A stretch of 64,000 nt of DNA, from positions 62,001 to 126,000 of the forward strand of contig NZ_JYLF01000007.1 of the NCBI RefSeq assembly GCF_001043055.1, in the 5' to 3' direction. Under the pieces are notes generated by a model that was not told the origin of the DNA, did not search any database, and saw only the letters and a program-made list of their open reading frames with translations. Positions 45,728 to 56,100 of the stretch are shown here, in pieces (position 1 is the stretch's first letter; the number at the start of each line of letters is the position of its first letter). Position numbers and translations under genes: made by a program. Origin of the DNA: Pseudomonas weihenstephanensis (GTDB lineage Bacteria > Pseudomonadota > Gammaproteobacteria > Pseudomonadales > Pseudomonadaceae).

Positions 45728-47233
45728 ATGTGTGGCATCGTCGGTATCGTCGGTAAGTCGAACGTCAATCAGGCGCTGTATGACGCGCTAACCGTCCTCC
45801 AGCACCGCGGCCAGGATGCTGCCGGTATTGTAACCAGCCATAACGGCCGGTTATTTCTGCGCAAGGACAACGGGCTGGTACGTGACGTGTTTCATCAGCG
45901 TCACATGCAGCGTCTGGTCGGCAACGTGGGCATTGGCCACGTGCGCTATCCAACCGCAGGCAGCTCGACTTCAGCTGAAGCTCAACCGTTTTATGTCAAC
46001 TCGCCTTACGGCATCACCCTGGCGCATAACGGTAACCTGACCAACGTTGAGCAACTGGCCAAGGAGATCTACGAATCTGACTTGCGCCACGTCAACACCA
46101 ACTCCGATTCGGAAGTGCTGCTCAACGTGTTTGCACACGAACTGGCCCAGCGCGGCAAGTTGCAGCCCACCGAAGAAGACGTCTTCGCGGCTGTCACCGA
46201 CGTGCACAATCGCTGCCGCGGCGGTTATGCCGTGGTTGCGATGATCACCGGTTATGGCATCGTCGGTTTCCGTGACCCTAACGGCATCCGTCCGATCGTG
46301 TTCGGTCAGCGTCACACCGACGAAGGCGTCGAGTACATGATCGCCTCCGAAAGCGTGTCCCTGGACGTGCTCGGCTTTACCCTGATCCGCGACCTCGCGC
46401 CGGGCGAAGCGGTGTACATCACCGAAGATGGCAAATTGCATACCCGTCAGTGCGCGGCTAACCCGCAACTTACGCCGTGTATCTTTGAACACGTGTACCT
46501 GGCGCGCCCGGACTCGATCATCGACGGCGTGTCGGTGTACAAGGCACGCCTGCGCATGGGTGAGAAGCTGGCCGAGAAAATCCTGCGTGAACGCCCAGAG
46601 CACGACATCGACGTGGTCATCCCGATTCCAGACACCAGCCGTACCGCTGCACTGGAGCTGGCGAACCATTTGGGCGTCAAGTTCCGCGAAGGCTTTGTCA
46701 AAAACCGTTACATCGGCCGTACCTTCATCATGCCGGGCCAGGCTGCACGCAAAAAATCCGTGCGCCAGAAACTCAATGCCATCGAGCTTGAATTTCGTGG
46801 CAAGAACGTGATGCTGGTCGACGATTCGATCGTGCGTGGCACCACCTGCAAGCAGATCATCCAGATGGCGCGCGAAGCGGGTGCCAAGAACGTTTACTTC
46901 TGCTCGGCGGCGCCGGCGGTGCGTTACCCCAACGTGTACGGCATTGACATGCCAAGCGCTCACGAGTTGATTGCACACAATCGCAGCACCCAGGACGTTG
47001 CCGACCTGATCGGCGCAGACTGGCTAATTTATCAAGACTTGCCAGACCTGATCGACGCGGTCGGCGGCGGCAAAATCAAGATCGAGAAGTTCGATTGCGC
47101 GGTCTTTGACGGCAAGTACGTGACCGGCGACATCGATGACAACTACCTGGAGCGTATCGAGCGTGCACGCAACGATGCCTCCAAGGTGATAGCGCAAGGT
47201 GTGGGCGCCACCATCGGCATCTACAACAACTAA
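45728..47233 (+). CDS. purF: Amidophosphoribosyltransferase
   Basis: 501 residues from ATG 45728. First step of purine synthesis. Starts MCGIVGIVG, where Cys2 becomes the N-terminal glutaminase nucleophile once Met is removed; a frame start at 45719 would abolish this. The PRPP-binding loop is [18 protein letters not shown]. Glutaminase domain about 1-235, phosphoribosyltransferase about 236-470. Ends in a hairpin terminator. Confidence 0.98.
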   Translation: MCGIVGIVGKSNVNQALYDALTVLQHRGQDAAGIVTSHNGRLFLRKDNGLVRDVFHQRHMQRLVGNVGIGHVRYPTAGSSTSAEAQPFYVNSPYGITLAHNGNLTNVEQLAKEIYESDLRHVNTNSDSEVLLNVFAHELAQRGKLQPTEEDVFAAVTDVHNRCRGGYAVVAMITGYGIVGFRDPNGIRPIVFGQRHTDEGVEYMIASESVSLDVLGFTLIRDLAPGEAVYITEDGKLHTRQCAANPQLTPCIFEHVYLARPDSIIDGVSVYKARLRMGEKLAEKILRERPEHDIDVVIPIPDTSRTAALELANHLGVKFREGFVKNRYIGRTFIMPGQAARKKSVRQKLNAIELEFRGKNVMLVDDSIVRGTTCKQIIQMAREAGAKNVYFCSAAPAVRYPNVYGIDMPSAHELIAHNRSTQDVADLIGADWLIYQDLPDLIDAVGGGKIKIEKFDCAVFDGKYVTGDIDDNYLERIERARNDASKVIAQGVGATIGIYNN

Positions 47234-47243
47234 GGCTTCACCG

Positions 47244-47266
47244 AACCGGCCCTGATGGGCCGGTTT
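47244..47266 (+). terminator. Terminator after purF
   Basis: AACCGGCCC and GGGCCGGTT form a nine-bp stem around TGAT with a short T-run, ten bp after the purF stop. Confidence 0.75.
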
Positions 47267-47300
47267 GCATTGGTGCGATATACAGCAAGGAGTGGTCAGT

Positions 47301-48512
47301 ATGAGTCAGGATTGGGATGCCGGTCGGCTGGATAGCGACCTTGAGGGCGTAGCGTTCGACACCTTGGCGGTGCGTGCGGGTCAACACCGCACACCTGAGG
47401 GCGAACACGGTGACGCCATGTTCCTGACCTCCAGCTACGTGTTCCGTACGGCTGCTGATGCGGCTGCGCGGTTCTCGGGCGAGGCAGCAGGCAACGTTTA
47501 CTCGCGTTACACCAACCCGACGGTGCGCGCCTTTGAAGAGCGCCTTGCTGCACTCGAAGGTGCCGAGCAAGCAGTGGCCACGGCCACGGGCATGGCCGCT
47601 ATTTTGTCGGTAGTGATGAGCCTGTGCAGCGCCGGTGACCACATTCTGGTCTCGCGCAGCGTCTTTGGTTCGACCATCAGTCTGTTCGAAAAGTATTTCA
47701 AGCGCTTTGGTGTGCAGGTCGACTATGTGCCGCTGGCCGAGTTGTCGGGCTGGGACGCCGCCATCAAACCCAATACCAAATTGCTGTTCGTAGAATCGCC
47801 TTCCAACCCGCTGGCCGAGCTGGTCGACATTGCGGCCCTGGCCGAAGTGGCCCATGCCAAAGGCGCGATGCTGGTAGTAGATAACTGTTTCTGCACGCCG
47901 GCACTGCAACAGCCGCTCAAACTGGGCGCCGACATCGTGGTGCATTCAGCGACCAAGTTCATCGACGGCCAAGGTCGTTGCATGGGCGGTGTTGTTGCAG
48001 GGCGCAGCGAGCAGATGAAAGAAGTGGTGGGTTTTTTACGCACGGCCGGGCCGACCTTGAGCCCCTTCAATGCGTGGATTTTCCTCAAGGGTCTGGAAAC
48101 CCTCAACTTGCGTATGCGTGCTCATTGCGCCAGTGCGTTGGCCCTGGCCGAATGGCTGGAGCAGCAAGACGGCATCGAAAAAGTGCATTACGCGGGCCTC
48201 AAGAGTCACCCGCAACACGCACTGGCTCAGCGTCAGCAGCGTGGTTTTGGTGCCGTGGTCAGTTTTGAAGTCAAAGGTGGCAAAGAGGGCGCCTGGCGCT
48301 TTATCGACGCCACACGCCTGATTTCGATCACCGCCAACCTGGGCGACAGCAAAACCACCATTACCCACCCGGGCACCACGTCCCATGGTCGCCTGGCGCC
48401 GCAGGAGCGTGAAGCAGCGGGTATTCGTGACAGCTTGATCCGCATTGCAGTTGGCCTGGAAGACGTCTCCGACCTGCAAGCCGATCTGGCGCGAGGTCTC
48501 GCCGCACTGTGA
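47301..48512 (+). CDS. metZ: O-succinylhomoserine sulfhydrylase
   Basis: 403 residues from ATG 47301 with AAGGAG upstream. PLP enzyme of the Cys/Met family that makes homocysteine from O-succinylhomoserine and sulfide. PLP lysine in [14 protein letters not shown]; other conserved blocks are [20 protein letters not shown] and [17 protein letters not shown]. Its position after purF is normal for the genus. The stop overlaps the next gene's GTG. Confidence 0.95.
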   Translation: MSQDWDAGRLDSDLEGVAFDTLAVRAGQHRTPEGEHGDAMFLTSSYVFRTAADAAARFSGEAAGNVYSRYTNPTVRAFEERLAALEGAEQAVATATGMAAILSVVMSLCSAGDHILVSRSVFGSTISLFEKYFKRFGVQVDYVPLAELSGWDAAIKPNTKLLFVESPSNPLAELVDIAALAEVAHAKGAMLVVDNCFCTPALQQPLKLGADIVVHSATKFIDGQGRCMGGVVAGRSEQMKEVVGFLRTAGPTLSPFNAWIFLKGLETLNLRMRAHCASALALAEWLEQQDGIEKVHYAGLKSHPQHALAQRQQRGFGAVVSFEVKGGKEGAWRFIDATRLISITANLGDSKTTITHPGTTSHGRLAPQEREAAGIRDSLIRIAVGLEDVSDLQADLARGLAAL

Positions 48513-49288
48513 CCGACATGATTCTAGAAGCGCACGCGGCCGGTAACGGGCGTGTAGCGCTGGTGACCGGCGCAGCGCGCGGTATTGGCCTGGGCATTGC
48601 CGCGTGGCTGGTGAGTGAAGGCTGGCAAGTGGTGCTGACTGACATTGACCGTGTGCGCGGCTCAAAAGTGGCCAAGGTGCTGGGCGAAAATGCCTGGTTT
48701 GTGGCGATGGATGTGGCGCTTGAGTCGGACGTTATCCAGTGCGTGGCTCAAGTGCTTGGGCAGTTTGGCCGTCTGGATGCACTGGTGAGCAATGCTGCCA
48801 TTGCCGATCCGCACAACATGACCCTCGAAAGTCTCGACCTTGAGCACTGGAACCGGGTGTTGGCGGTCAACCTGACCGGGCCGATGCTGTTGGCCAAGCA
48901 TTGTGCGCCTTACTTGCGTGCGCACTGCGGCGCCATCGTCAACCTGGCTTCAACCCGCGCCCGCCAATCCGAGCCTGATACCGAGGCTTACGTGGCGAGT
49001 AAAGGCGGGCTGCTGGCGTTGACGCACGCATTGGCCATCAGCCTTGGGCCGGAGATCCGGGTCAATGCGGTCAGCCCCGGCTGGATTGATGCTCGCGACC
49101 CCTCGGTGCGTCGTGCGCAGCCGCTCACTGACGCCGACCACACCCAACATCCGACAGGGCGTGTCGGCACTGTCGAAGATGTGGCGTCGATGGTGGCGTG
49201 GTTGTTGTCGCGCAATGCCGGTTTTGTGACGGGGCAGGAATTTGTGGTTGACGGCGGCATGAGCAAGAAAATGGTCTACGAAGCGTAG
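48509..49288 (+). CDS. SDR-family NAD(P) oxidoreductase
   Basis: 259 residues. Starts at a GTG overlapping the metZ stop; an ATG at 48518 is an alternative. Classical short-chain dehydrogenase: cofactor loop [25 protein letters not shown], catalytic Ser in [12 protein letters not shown] and YVASK motif. The Tyr follows the Ser by about 14 residues as usual. An acidic residue after strand 2 (LTDIDR) suggests NAD rather than NADP. It is coupled to metZ but its substrate is unknown. Confidence 0.88.
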   Translation: MTDMILEAHAAGNGRVALVTGAARGIGLGIAAWLVSEGWQVVLTDIDRVRGSKVAKVLGENAWFVAMDVALESDVIQCVAQVLGQFGRLDALVSNAAIADPHNMTLESLDLEHWNRVLAVNLTGPMLLAKHCAPYLRAHCGAIVNLASTRARQSEPDTEAYVASKGGLLALTHALAISLGPEIRVNAVSPGWIDARDPSVRRAQPLTDADHTQHPTGRVGTVEDVASMVAWLLSRNAGFVTGQEFVVDGGMSKKMVYEA

Positions 49289-49360
49289 GGCGTAGCTGTC
49301 GTGGGTAATAGTCGAGGTTTATCGGTTTTAGCTTTTTTAAAAAAAAGTTCAATCTTGTCC

Positions 49361-49389
49361 TTGACTTAGCTTCGATAGATGCGTAAATT
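49361..49389 (+). promoter_or_regulatory. Sigma-70 promoter of the tRNA-Val/Asp cluster
   Basis: TTGACT (49361-49366), 17 bases, TAAATT (49384-49389). A GC-rich discriminator (TCGCGGCC) follows, typical of stringently controlled stable-RNA promoters; transcription would start near 49396. Confidence 0.7.
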
Positions 49390-49410
49390 TCGCGGCCTCA
49401 ACGAAGCAAA

Positions 49411-49486
49411 GGGTGATTAGCTCAGCTGGGAGAGCATCTGCCTTACAAGCAGAGGGTCGGCGGTTCGATCCCGTCATCACCCACCA
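49411..49486 (+). tRNA. tRNA-Val (anticodon TAC)
   Basis: 76 nt with an encoded CCA end. The acceptor stem GGGTGAT pairs with ATCACCC; the anticodon loop is CTTACAA; the T-arm has GGTTCGATCC. Confidence 0.97.
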
Positions 49487-49541
49487 CTTCTTGAGTTTCC
49501 CGCAAGGGAAGGTCGTTCTGAAAAGAACCACCAACCGACGC

Positions 49542-49618
49542 GCAGCGGTAGTTCAGTCGGTTAGAATACCGGCCTGTCACGCCGGGGGTCGCGGGTTCGA
49601 GTCCCGTCCGCTGCGCCA
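49542..49618 (+). tRNA. tRNA-Asp (anticodon GTC), copy 1
   Basis: 77 nt with encoded CCA. Acceptor GCAGCGG pairs with CCGCTGC; anticodon loop CTGTCAC; T-arm GGGTTCGAGTCCC. Confidence 0.97.
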
Positions 49619-49718
49619 TATTTGTACAAATCAGGCTTGCCTGGTTTGCGATTGAAAAGCACCGAAGCTTTCAGTCAACGGTTTCAAAGTTTCAAACGGA
49701 CGCAAGTCCGAGCGATAC

Positions 49719-49795
49719 GCAGCGGTAGTTCAGTCGGTTAGAATACCGGCCTGTCACGCCGGGGGTCGCGGGTTCGAGTCCCGTCCGCTGCGCCA
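49719..49795 (+). tRNA. tRNA-Asp (anticodon GTC), copy 2
   Basis: Identical in sequence to the copy at 49542, 100 bp downstream, including the first bases after CCA (TATTTG). Probably a tandem duplication processed from the same transcript. Confidence 0.97.
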
Positions 49796-49835
49796 TATTT
49801 GCTACAGAGCCCTTGAACTCTCTGTAGCTACAAAG

Positions 49836-49862
49836 AAAGCGACCTCAGGGTCGCTTTTTTTG
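49836..49862 (+). terminator. Terminator of the tRNA transcript
   Basis: AAAGCGACC and GGTCGCTTTTTTT with a short loop. A further stem, GCTACAGAG with CTCTGTAGC (49801-49828), precedes it. Confidence 0.88.
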
Positions 49863-50305
49863 TGCCTGCGATTTGACCCGGCCTCCCGCTCGGTCTTGGT
49901 TCACTCGCCAACCTCTGATGTCGTCTGCATTCAGCGACGCGTGCAGCCAGGTTGTTTACCGATGTCACCCGGATGCTCTATATCGGGCCTCTTAAAGGTG
50001 TGTCATTTTTCCAGCGCTTACGATTCTGTCTTGTAAGTCAGTGTTGGGTCGTCAAAAAACCGCCGCTTATTGCTTGCCGAGATAAAAAATCAAATTGGAC
50101 GGTGCAGGCATGGATCCATAGGCTTGCTCGCAATTGGTGCGCAGTGCTGTGGCCGATTGAATTGAGCCGCAGGATCAACCAAGGCCACGTGAGGGTGGGT
50201 GGCCAGGTCGTTCAACGGCTGATCAAACGCATCCTGCAAGGACTCCAATCGTGTCAGCACTGCAATAACCGCTTTGTACTCGGTCATTAAGGTCAAACAT
50301 TATTT
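49863..50305. other. 443-bp region upstream of pelA
   Basis: No convincing gene. Two overlapping open frames exist, one per strand (49952-50290 plus; 50090-50296 minus, 68 codons beginning MTLMTEYKAVIAV). Neither has a ribosome-binding site or a family I know; the minus frame looks more protein-like in its first 45 residues. The stretch should hold the pelA promoter. I searched by eye for a FleQ-type box and found no clear one. Confidence 0.6.
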
Positions 50306-53116
50306 ATGGAGTTCAAGTTTCGCAGGAGGCGTGCGTTGACTGTCGCTTTGCGTCTGTTTGCCGCGTTGTCACTCTCGGTCGGGGCAACGGCCAGCCATGC
50401 TGCGCAAGCGGCGCCTGAGAGCGTTGCGTTCTGGTACGCCGATAATCCACCTCTTCAGGAACTCGCTCAGTTTGATTGGGCGGTGGTTGAATCGGGCCAC
50501 CTGTCCACCGCCGACGTCGCCCGTATTCGACAACTGGGCAGTCAACCGTTTGCGTATCTCTCCGTCGGGGAGTTTGACGGCGACCGTGCCACGCTGATTG
50601 AGTTGGGGCTGGATCAAGGCGCCAGTTCAAAGCGCAACAAAGCCTGGAACAGCCAAGTCATGGATTTGACCTCGCCGCAATGGCGCGATCACCTGTTCAA
50701 GCGCGCCCATGCGTTACAAGCCCAAGGCTATGCCGGGTTGTTTCTCGACACGCTGGACAGTTTCCAACTGCTGCCGCCCTCCGAGTGGCCGAGCCAACAA
50801 ACGGCCCTGGCCAGCTTTCTGCGCGAGCTTCACACCCGCGAGCCGACCCTGAAACTGTTTTTCAATCGCGGCTTTGAAGTGCTGCCGCAGTTGGACGGTG
50901 TTGCCGCGGCCGTGGCGGTCGAGTCGATCCATGCCGGTTGGGATGCAGGCGCCAAGCGTTATCGTCCGGTGCCCGAAGCTGACCGTGAATGGCTCGACAT
51001 CCATTTAAAGCCCTTGCGTGAAAAGGGCATCCCGCTGGTCGCCATTGACTATCTGCCGCCCAGCCAGCGAGAGCAGGCCAGGAAGCTGGCCCGGCAACTG
51101 CGTCAGGAAGGCTTCATCCCCTTTGTCACCACGCCGGACCTCGATTACCTGGGCGTCAGTACGGTCGAGGTGCAGCCGCGGCGCATCGCCCTGTTGTTTG
51201 ACCCGCGTGAAGGGGACCTGACCACCAACGCGGGCCACGTCATGCTCGGCGGTCTGCTCGAATACCTCGGCTACCGGATTGATTATTTTGCTGTGGATCA
51301 ACCGCTGCCCATGCATCGCTTCAGCGGTTTATACGCAGGCGTAGTGAGCTGGATGAACACCGGGCCGCCGCAGGATTCGCAGCACTTCAATGCCTGGATC
51401 AACCAACGCCTGGATGAGCAAGTGCCGCTGGTGTTTTTGGCCGGTATGCCGATTGAGAACACGGTGCTGCTCAAGCGTCTGGGCTTGCAGCAGGGCACGT
51501 TCAGTGGCCCGGGCGCCTTAAAACTGCTGAGCCATGACCCGCATTTGATTGGCAGTTTTGAAGCCCCGCTGGTGCTGCGCTCGCGTGAGCTAACCCCCCT
51601 GTCAGTTTTGCCGGACGGCCCTAAGCCTGGCTTGCTACTGGCGGATGAAAAAGGTAACTCATTCGCACCTGTCGCCATCGGCGCGTGGGGCGGTATCGCC
51701 TTGGCACCTTACTTGATTGAGACCAACGGTGAGGCCAGTCGCTGGATCATTGACCCGTTCACCTTCGTGCAGCGGGCCTTGCGCTTGCCGCTGCAACCGC
51801 ACCCGGACACCACCACCGAGAACGGTCGGCGCATCGCCACGGTACACATTGACGGTGATGGTTTTCCGTCCCGGGCGGAGATTCGCGGTACGCCTTACGC
51901 GGGTCAGTCGGTGTTGGACCTGTTTATCAAACCGTATCCCTTCCTGACCTCAGTCTCGATCATCGAGGGCGAGATTTCGCCGCGCGGCATGTTCCCGTTT
52001 CTGGCCAAGGAGCTGGAGCCTATCGCACGCACGATCTTCGCCGACCCCAAGGTCGAAGTTGCCACTCATACGTTCAGCCACCCGTTCTTCATGCAGCCTG
52101 AAAAGTCCATGAAAGAAGAAGGCTTCGATCCGCAATACGGCCTGAACATGAAAATTCCCGGCTACAACAAGATCGACTTCCGGCGTGAAGTGTTTGGGTC
52201 CCGCGATTACATCAACAATCACCTGACCACGCCGCAAAAGCCGGTAAAGATGATTTTCTGGCCGGGGGATGCGTTGCCAGACGAGGCAACTATTCAGTAC
52301 GCCTATGACGCGGGTTTGCAGAACGTGAATGGCGGCACCACGGTCATCACGCATGCCAACCCTTCGCTGACGGGCCTGTCGCCGCTGCTGCGCCCCACCT
52401 CGGGCGGCTTGCAGATCTACGCGCCGATCATTAACGAAAACATGTACACCAACCTGTGGAAGGGGCCGTTCTACGGCTTTCGCGATGTCATCGACACTTT
52501 CGAACTGACCAACAGCCCGCGTCGTTTGCGCGGGCTGCACCTCTACTACCACTTTTACTCCGGCACCAAGCAGGCTTCGATCAAAGTCATGGACGACATC
52601 TATGCCTTCATGATCAAGCAGCAGCCAATCTCGTTGTGGATGAGTGATTACCTGCCACGGGTGCGCGGTTTATATGAGTCGAGCCTTGCACGCACGGCCA
52701 GCGGTGACTGGCAAGTGCGTGGCCTGAATGCATTGCGCACCTTGCGCATCGACCCGCAGATGGGCTGGCCTGATATGACCCGCTCGCAAGGGGTGGCCGG
52801 TGTGCGCGATCTGCCCGAAGGGCGTTATGTGCATTTGAGCAGCGACCACGCGCTACTCGCCTTGCGCCCTGAGCGCGACCCGCGTCCGGCGCTGGAGGAG
52901 GCCAACGTGCCATTGCAACAGTGGCGTTATCGGGATGATCGGCGGGTGAGCTTTTCGTTTGCCGGTGAATTCGACATCCAGTTTTCAGTACGCGCGGCAG
53001 GGCCATGCAGCGTTGATGTCAAAGGGCAGCGTTTTACCGCTCGTGCGGATAACGGCCTGTGGGTGTTCCAATTGCCAATCAAGCAGGTGAGTGATGCCCA
53101 ACTCCTCTGCCATTAA
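50306..53116 (+). CDS. pelA: PelA, Pel polysaccharide deacetylase/hydrolase
   Basis: 936 residues, exported by a signal peptide (FAALSLSVGATASHAA). N-terminal glycoside hydrolase domain (about 36-280) with catalytic Glu206 in VAVESIHAGWD, a middle reductase-like domain, then a NodB-type deacetylase with metal motif DGDGF (Asp516, Asp518) and THTFSH (His588, His592). All keep a constant offset of 12 from the P. aeruginosa residues E218, D528, D530, H600 and H604. It partly deacetylates and trims Pel in the periplasm. The ATG at 50306 has only a weak ribosome site; a TTG at 50336 has an ideal AGGAGG six bases upstream and could be the real start. It overlaps pelB. Confidence 0.95.
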   Translation: MEFKFRRRRALTVALRLFAALSLSVGATASHAAQAAPESVAFWYADNPPLQELAQFDWAVVESGHLSTADVARIRQLGSQPFAYLSVGEFDGDRATLIELGLDQGASSKRNKAWNSQVMDLTSPQWRDHLFKRAHALQAQGYAGLFLDTLDSFQLLPPSEWPSQQTALASFLRELHTREPTLKLFFNRGFEVLPQLDGVAAAVAVESIHAGWDAGAKRYRPVPEADREWLDIHLKPLREKGIPLVAIDYLPPSQREQARKLARQLRQEGFIPFVTTPDLDYLGVSTVEVQPRRIALLFDPREGDLTTNAGHVMLGGLLEYLGYRIDYFAVDQPLPMHRFSGLYAGVVSWMNTGPPQDSQHFNAWINQRLDEQVPLVFLAGMPIENTVLLKRLGLQQGTFSGPGALKLLSHDPHLIGSFEAPLVLRSRELTPLSVLPDGPKPGLLLADEKGNSFAPVAIGAWGGIALAPYLIETNGEASRWIIDPFTFVQRALRLPLQPHPDTTTENGRRIATVHIDGDGFPSRAEIRGTPYAGQSVLDLFIKPYPFLTSVSIIEGEISPRGMFPFLAKELEPIARTIFADPKVEVATHTFSHPFFMQPEKSMKEEGFDPQYGLNMKIPGYNKIDFRREVFGSRDYINNHLTTPQKPVKMIFWPGDALPDEATIQYAYDAGLQNVNGGTTVITHANPSLTGLSPLLRPTSGGLQIYAPIINENMYTNLWKGPFYGFRDVIDTFELTNSPRRLRGLHLYYHFYSGTKQASIKVMDDIYAFMIKQQPISLWMSDYLPRVRGLYESSLARTASGDWQVRGLNALRTLRIDPQMGWPDMTRSQGVAGVRDLPEGRYVHLSSDHALLALRPERDPRPALEEANVPLQQWRYRDDRRVSFSFAGEFDIQFSVRAAGPCSVDVKGQRFTARADNGLWVFQLPIKQVSDAQLLCH

Positions 53117-56100
53117 GAAAACCCGGCTGCTCAACCCGTGGGCATTGGGTGTGGTCGCCACCGCCGTGGGTGGCTTGTTGTGGATGACTTTCCAACAGGA
53201 AAGCGTGTTCCGTCCCGATGAACGCCAGCCGGATGAGGTCTCGGCCAACTACGCTGAGCTGCTGCTCACCGCGCACCCGCAAGACGACGCGTTGCGCATC
53301 AAGCTGCTGGACTTGCTGATGACCCTGGGCGATTACCCCAGGGCACGCAAACACCTCAACCAGTGGCCGCACCCCAATACGACCGTCGCGCAGCTCTATG
53401 CATTGCACCTCGATGCGCTGGACTTGCCCCAAGGCGGTGATCAGGCCGCGCGCACGGCGTTGGTCGAGCGCTTGAGCCTGCTGGACCGCAGTCAATTGAC
53501 GGTGCCTGCACTGGAGCGCATGGCCGACTTGCTATTAGTGCTGCAAGCCCCGGCGTTGGCGGGCCAGTGTTATGCCGAGCTGGCCAGTCGCGACCCTGAG
53601 CAACGCCTTAAGTGGCTCAGCGCTGCTGCGCAGTGGTTGATGGCAGGCGAGCAACCTGGGCGGGCGGCGGACCTGTACCTGCAACTGGCAGCGGTCAGTA
53701 GCGCGCCCGAGCAGCATAAGCGCTACCTGCGCCAAGCCTTTGATGCCCTGATTGCGGCGGATCGGGGCGGCGAAGCGGCGGTGTTGCTGAGCAAGGCCGT
53801 GGCGCTACTCAACGACCCGCAAAGCGACCCGCAATGGCTGGAGCACGGCGTTGAAACGGCCATCGCCCACGACCAGCTGCACGAGGCAGAAACTCTGATC
53901 CAGCAGTGGCGCACCCTGCAACCGGGCAATCGTGAAGCGCTGCGCAAAGAGTTCAAATTACGCCTGGCCTTTGGTGATCAGGAGGGCGCTTGGGCGGTGG
54001 GCCAGGAGTTATTGCAGAGCGAAACCGGCGATGCGGCGTTTTTGGCGCAGATGGCCCAGCTTGGCGAGTGGAAGGGTGACACCTACCAGGCGCTGGACTA
54101 TTGGATGGCCTATCTCGAACTGCAAGACGACCCCACGGCGTATGAGCATGCGTGGCGTTTGTCGATTCAGCTGTTTGATTTCGATCACGGCATTCCATTG
54201 CTCACCCGGCTGCTGGAGACGCGCCGCCTCAGCGATGGCGAACTGGATGCGCTGGTGTTCGCTCACGAGCAGCGCGGTACGCCGCAATTGGCCGAAGCGG
54301 TGTTGCGGGCGAGTTTGCAAAAATACCCCAAGCAACGTCTGGCCTGGATGCGTCTGAGTCAAAACCTGGAGAACACCGAACAATACCCGGCCAAGACGCG
54401 GGTCATGCAAGACATGGCGCGGCACTTTCCAATCACCGTCGCCGAGCGCGTGGACTGGGCCAGTACCCACTTGAGGTTCTTTGACAACCAAGGGGCATGG
54501 CAGGTGCTGGACATCGACAATCAACACATCGATGACGCCGAGTATTGGGACCTGCGCGCCGCCTTGGCCTGGGAGCTTGAGCGCGACGATGACTTGCAGC
54601 CCGCACTCGAAAGGCTGTTGGCGATCAAAGGCTCGTTGAGCTACGGCGAAGAAGAGCAATTGGCCAACCTGTACCGCAAGCGTGACCCGGTCAAGGCGCT
54701 GGCCTTGATGGTTGCCAGTTGGCACACCACCCACAACCCGCAACGACTGGTCGTGGCTTTGCAGGTGGCGCAAGAACTACAGGATTGGGCGCAAGTCAGT
54801 GCGTTACTCGACAGCGCCAAGGCATGGCCCAAGGCTGATGCTCAAGAGCAGGTGCTGGCCGCCCGGGCCGGGCTGGCCGTGCATGAAAAGCGCTTCGCTG
54901 ATGCCGAGCGCCTGCTCAAACAAGGGCTGGCGCGCTACAACGATGACAACCTGTTTCGTGAGCGCCTGTTGTGGCTGTACATCGATCAGGGCCGCACGGC
55001 CGATATGGCGCCGTTGCTGCAACAGTGGCGGGCCCGGGCGCGCAACGACAACCTGCTGTGGCTGCCGTTTGCCAGTGCCAGCCAGATGGTCGGGCGTACC
55101 CGCGAGTCGCTGGCCTGGTACCGCCTGTACCTCAAAGCCAACCCGCAGGACTGGCTGGTGCAAGCCGGGTATGCCGATGCGTTGGAGGCCGCAGGTTCAC
55201 TGGAAGCGGCTCAGCGGTTGCGCCTGAAGCTGACGCGCACCGCCGACCTGCAACCGGGCGTGGAATCTACCCAGCGTTACGCGATGTGGCTACGGCTGTT
55301 GGCCAGCAGCTATTCATCACGGCTGGCACAAAGTCAGGCTTTGCAGTGGCAAGACGGTTCGCCAGCCATGTTGCAGCTGTGGTTCGAACGCCTGCTGGCG
55401 CGCCTGGACGAAACCAATCAAGGCGCACAGAAAAACGACTGGCTGGCCTGGGCCCGTCGCCAAGGCTTGAAGGTCGACCGTTTTGAGTTGATCCAACAAG
55501 CGCTGCGTGACCGCAATCGCGACATGCTCAAGCAACTGCTGGCCAGCGGCGAGCTGGACCCGGCGCAGCAGGTCGAAGCCCTCAGCCAATTGGGCCAGGG
55601 CGCTCGTGCCTTGGGCGTGAGCCTGTCGGCGCTGGGCGATCAACAACCCGCGGTGATTGGCGAGCAGTTGCGCCGTCAGGCCGTTGAAATGCTCGACCGC
55701 ACGCCGCAGGGCATTCAGTTGGCGTGGGAGGGCAAGGATTTCGGCGGGCTGGACGTGTCGGGGCCGCAACTGACGGTTGCGCGCCACCTCAATGACGACT
55801 GGTACGCCAGCCTGGTGCTCGGTCAGGGACGCTACAACAGCGATCAGTTGCGCGACGGTGAATTGGGTCAGGAACGTAATGCGTTGCTGACCTTGCAACG
55901 CCAACTCGATAACGGGCGCTACAGCCTGATTGCCGACATCAGTACCCGCAAGGACCACAACCGTAACGGGTTGGGCTTGAGCCGTGCCTGGCAGTTGAGT
56001 GCCACCGATGAGATCGAAACCGGCGTCGACTGGCATCGTCAGAGTGACGACACCGGGCTGATGCGCGCACTGGGCCAGCATGATGGCGTTTGGCTCAAAG

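Noticed and set aside
49411-49862. Integrated element at the tRNA cluster
   Set aside because: No integrase, direct-repeat att site or phage gene is visible on either side; pel follows as a normal operon.
49952-50290. 112-codon plus-strand frame before pelA
   Set aside because: Cys/Trp/Arg-rich translation, no ribosome site, and overlap with an equally open frame on the other strand.
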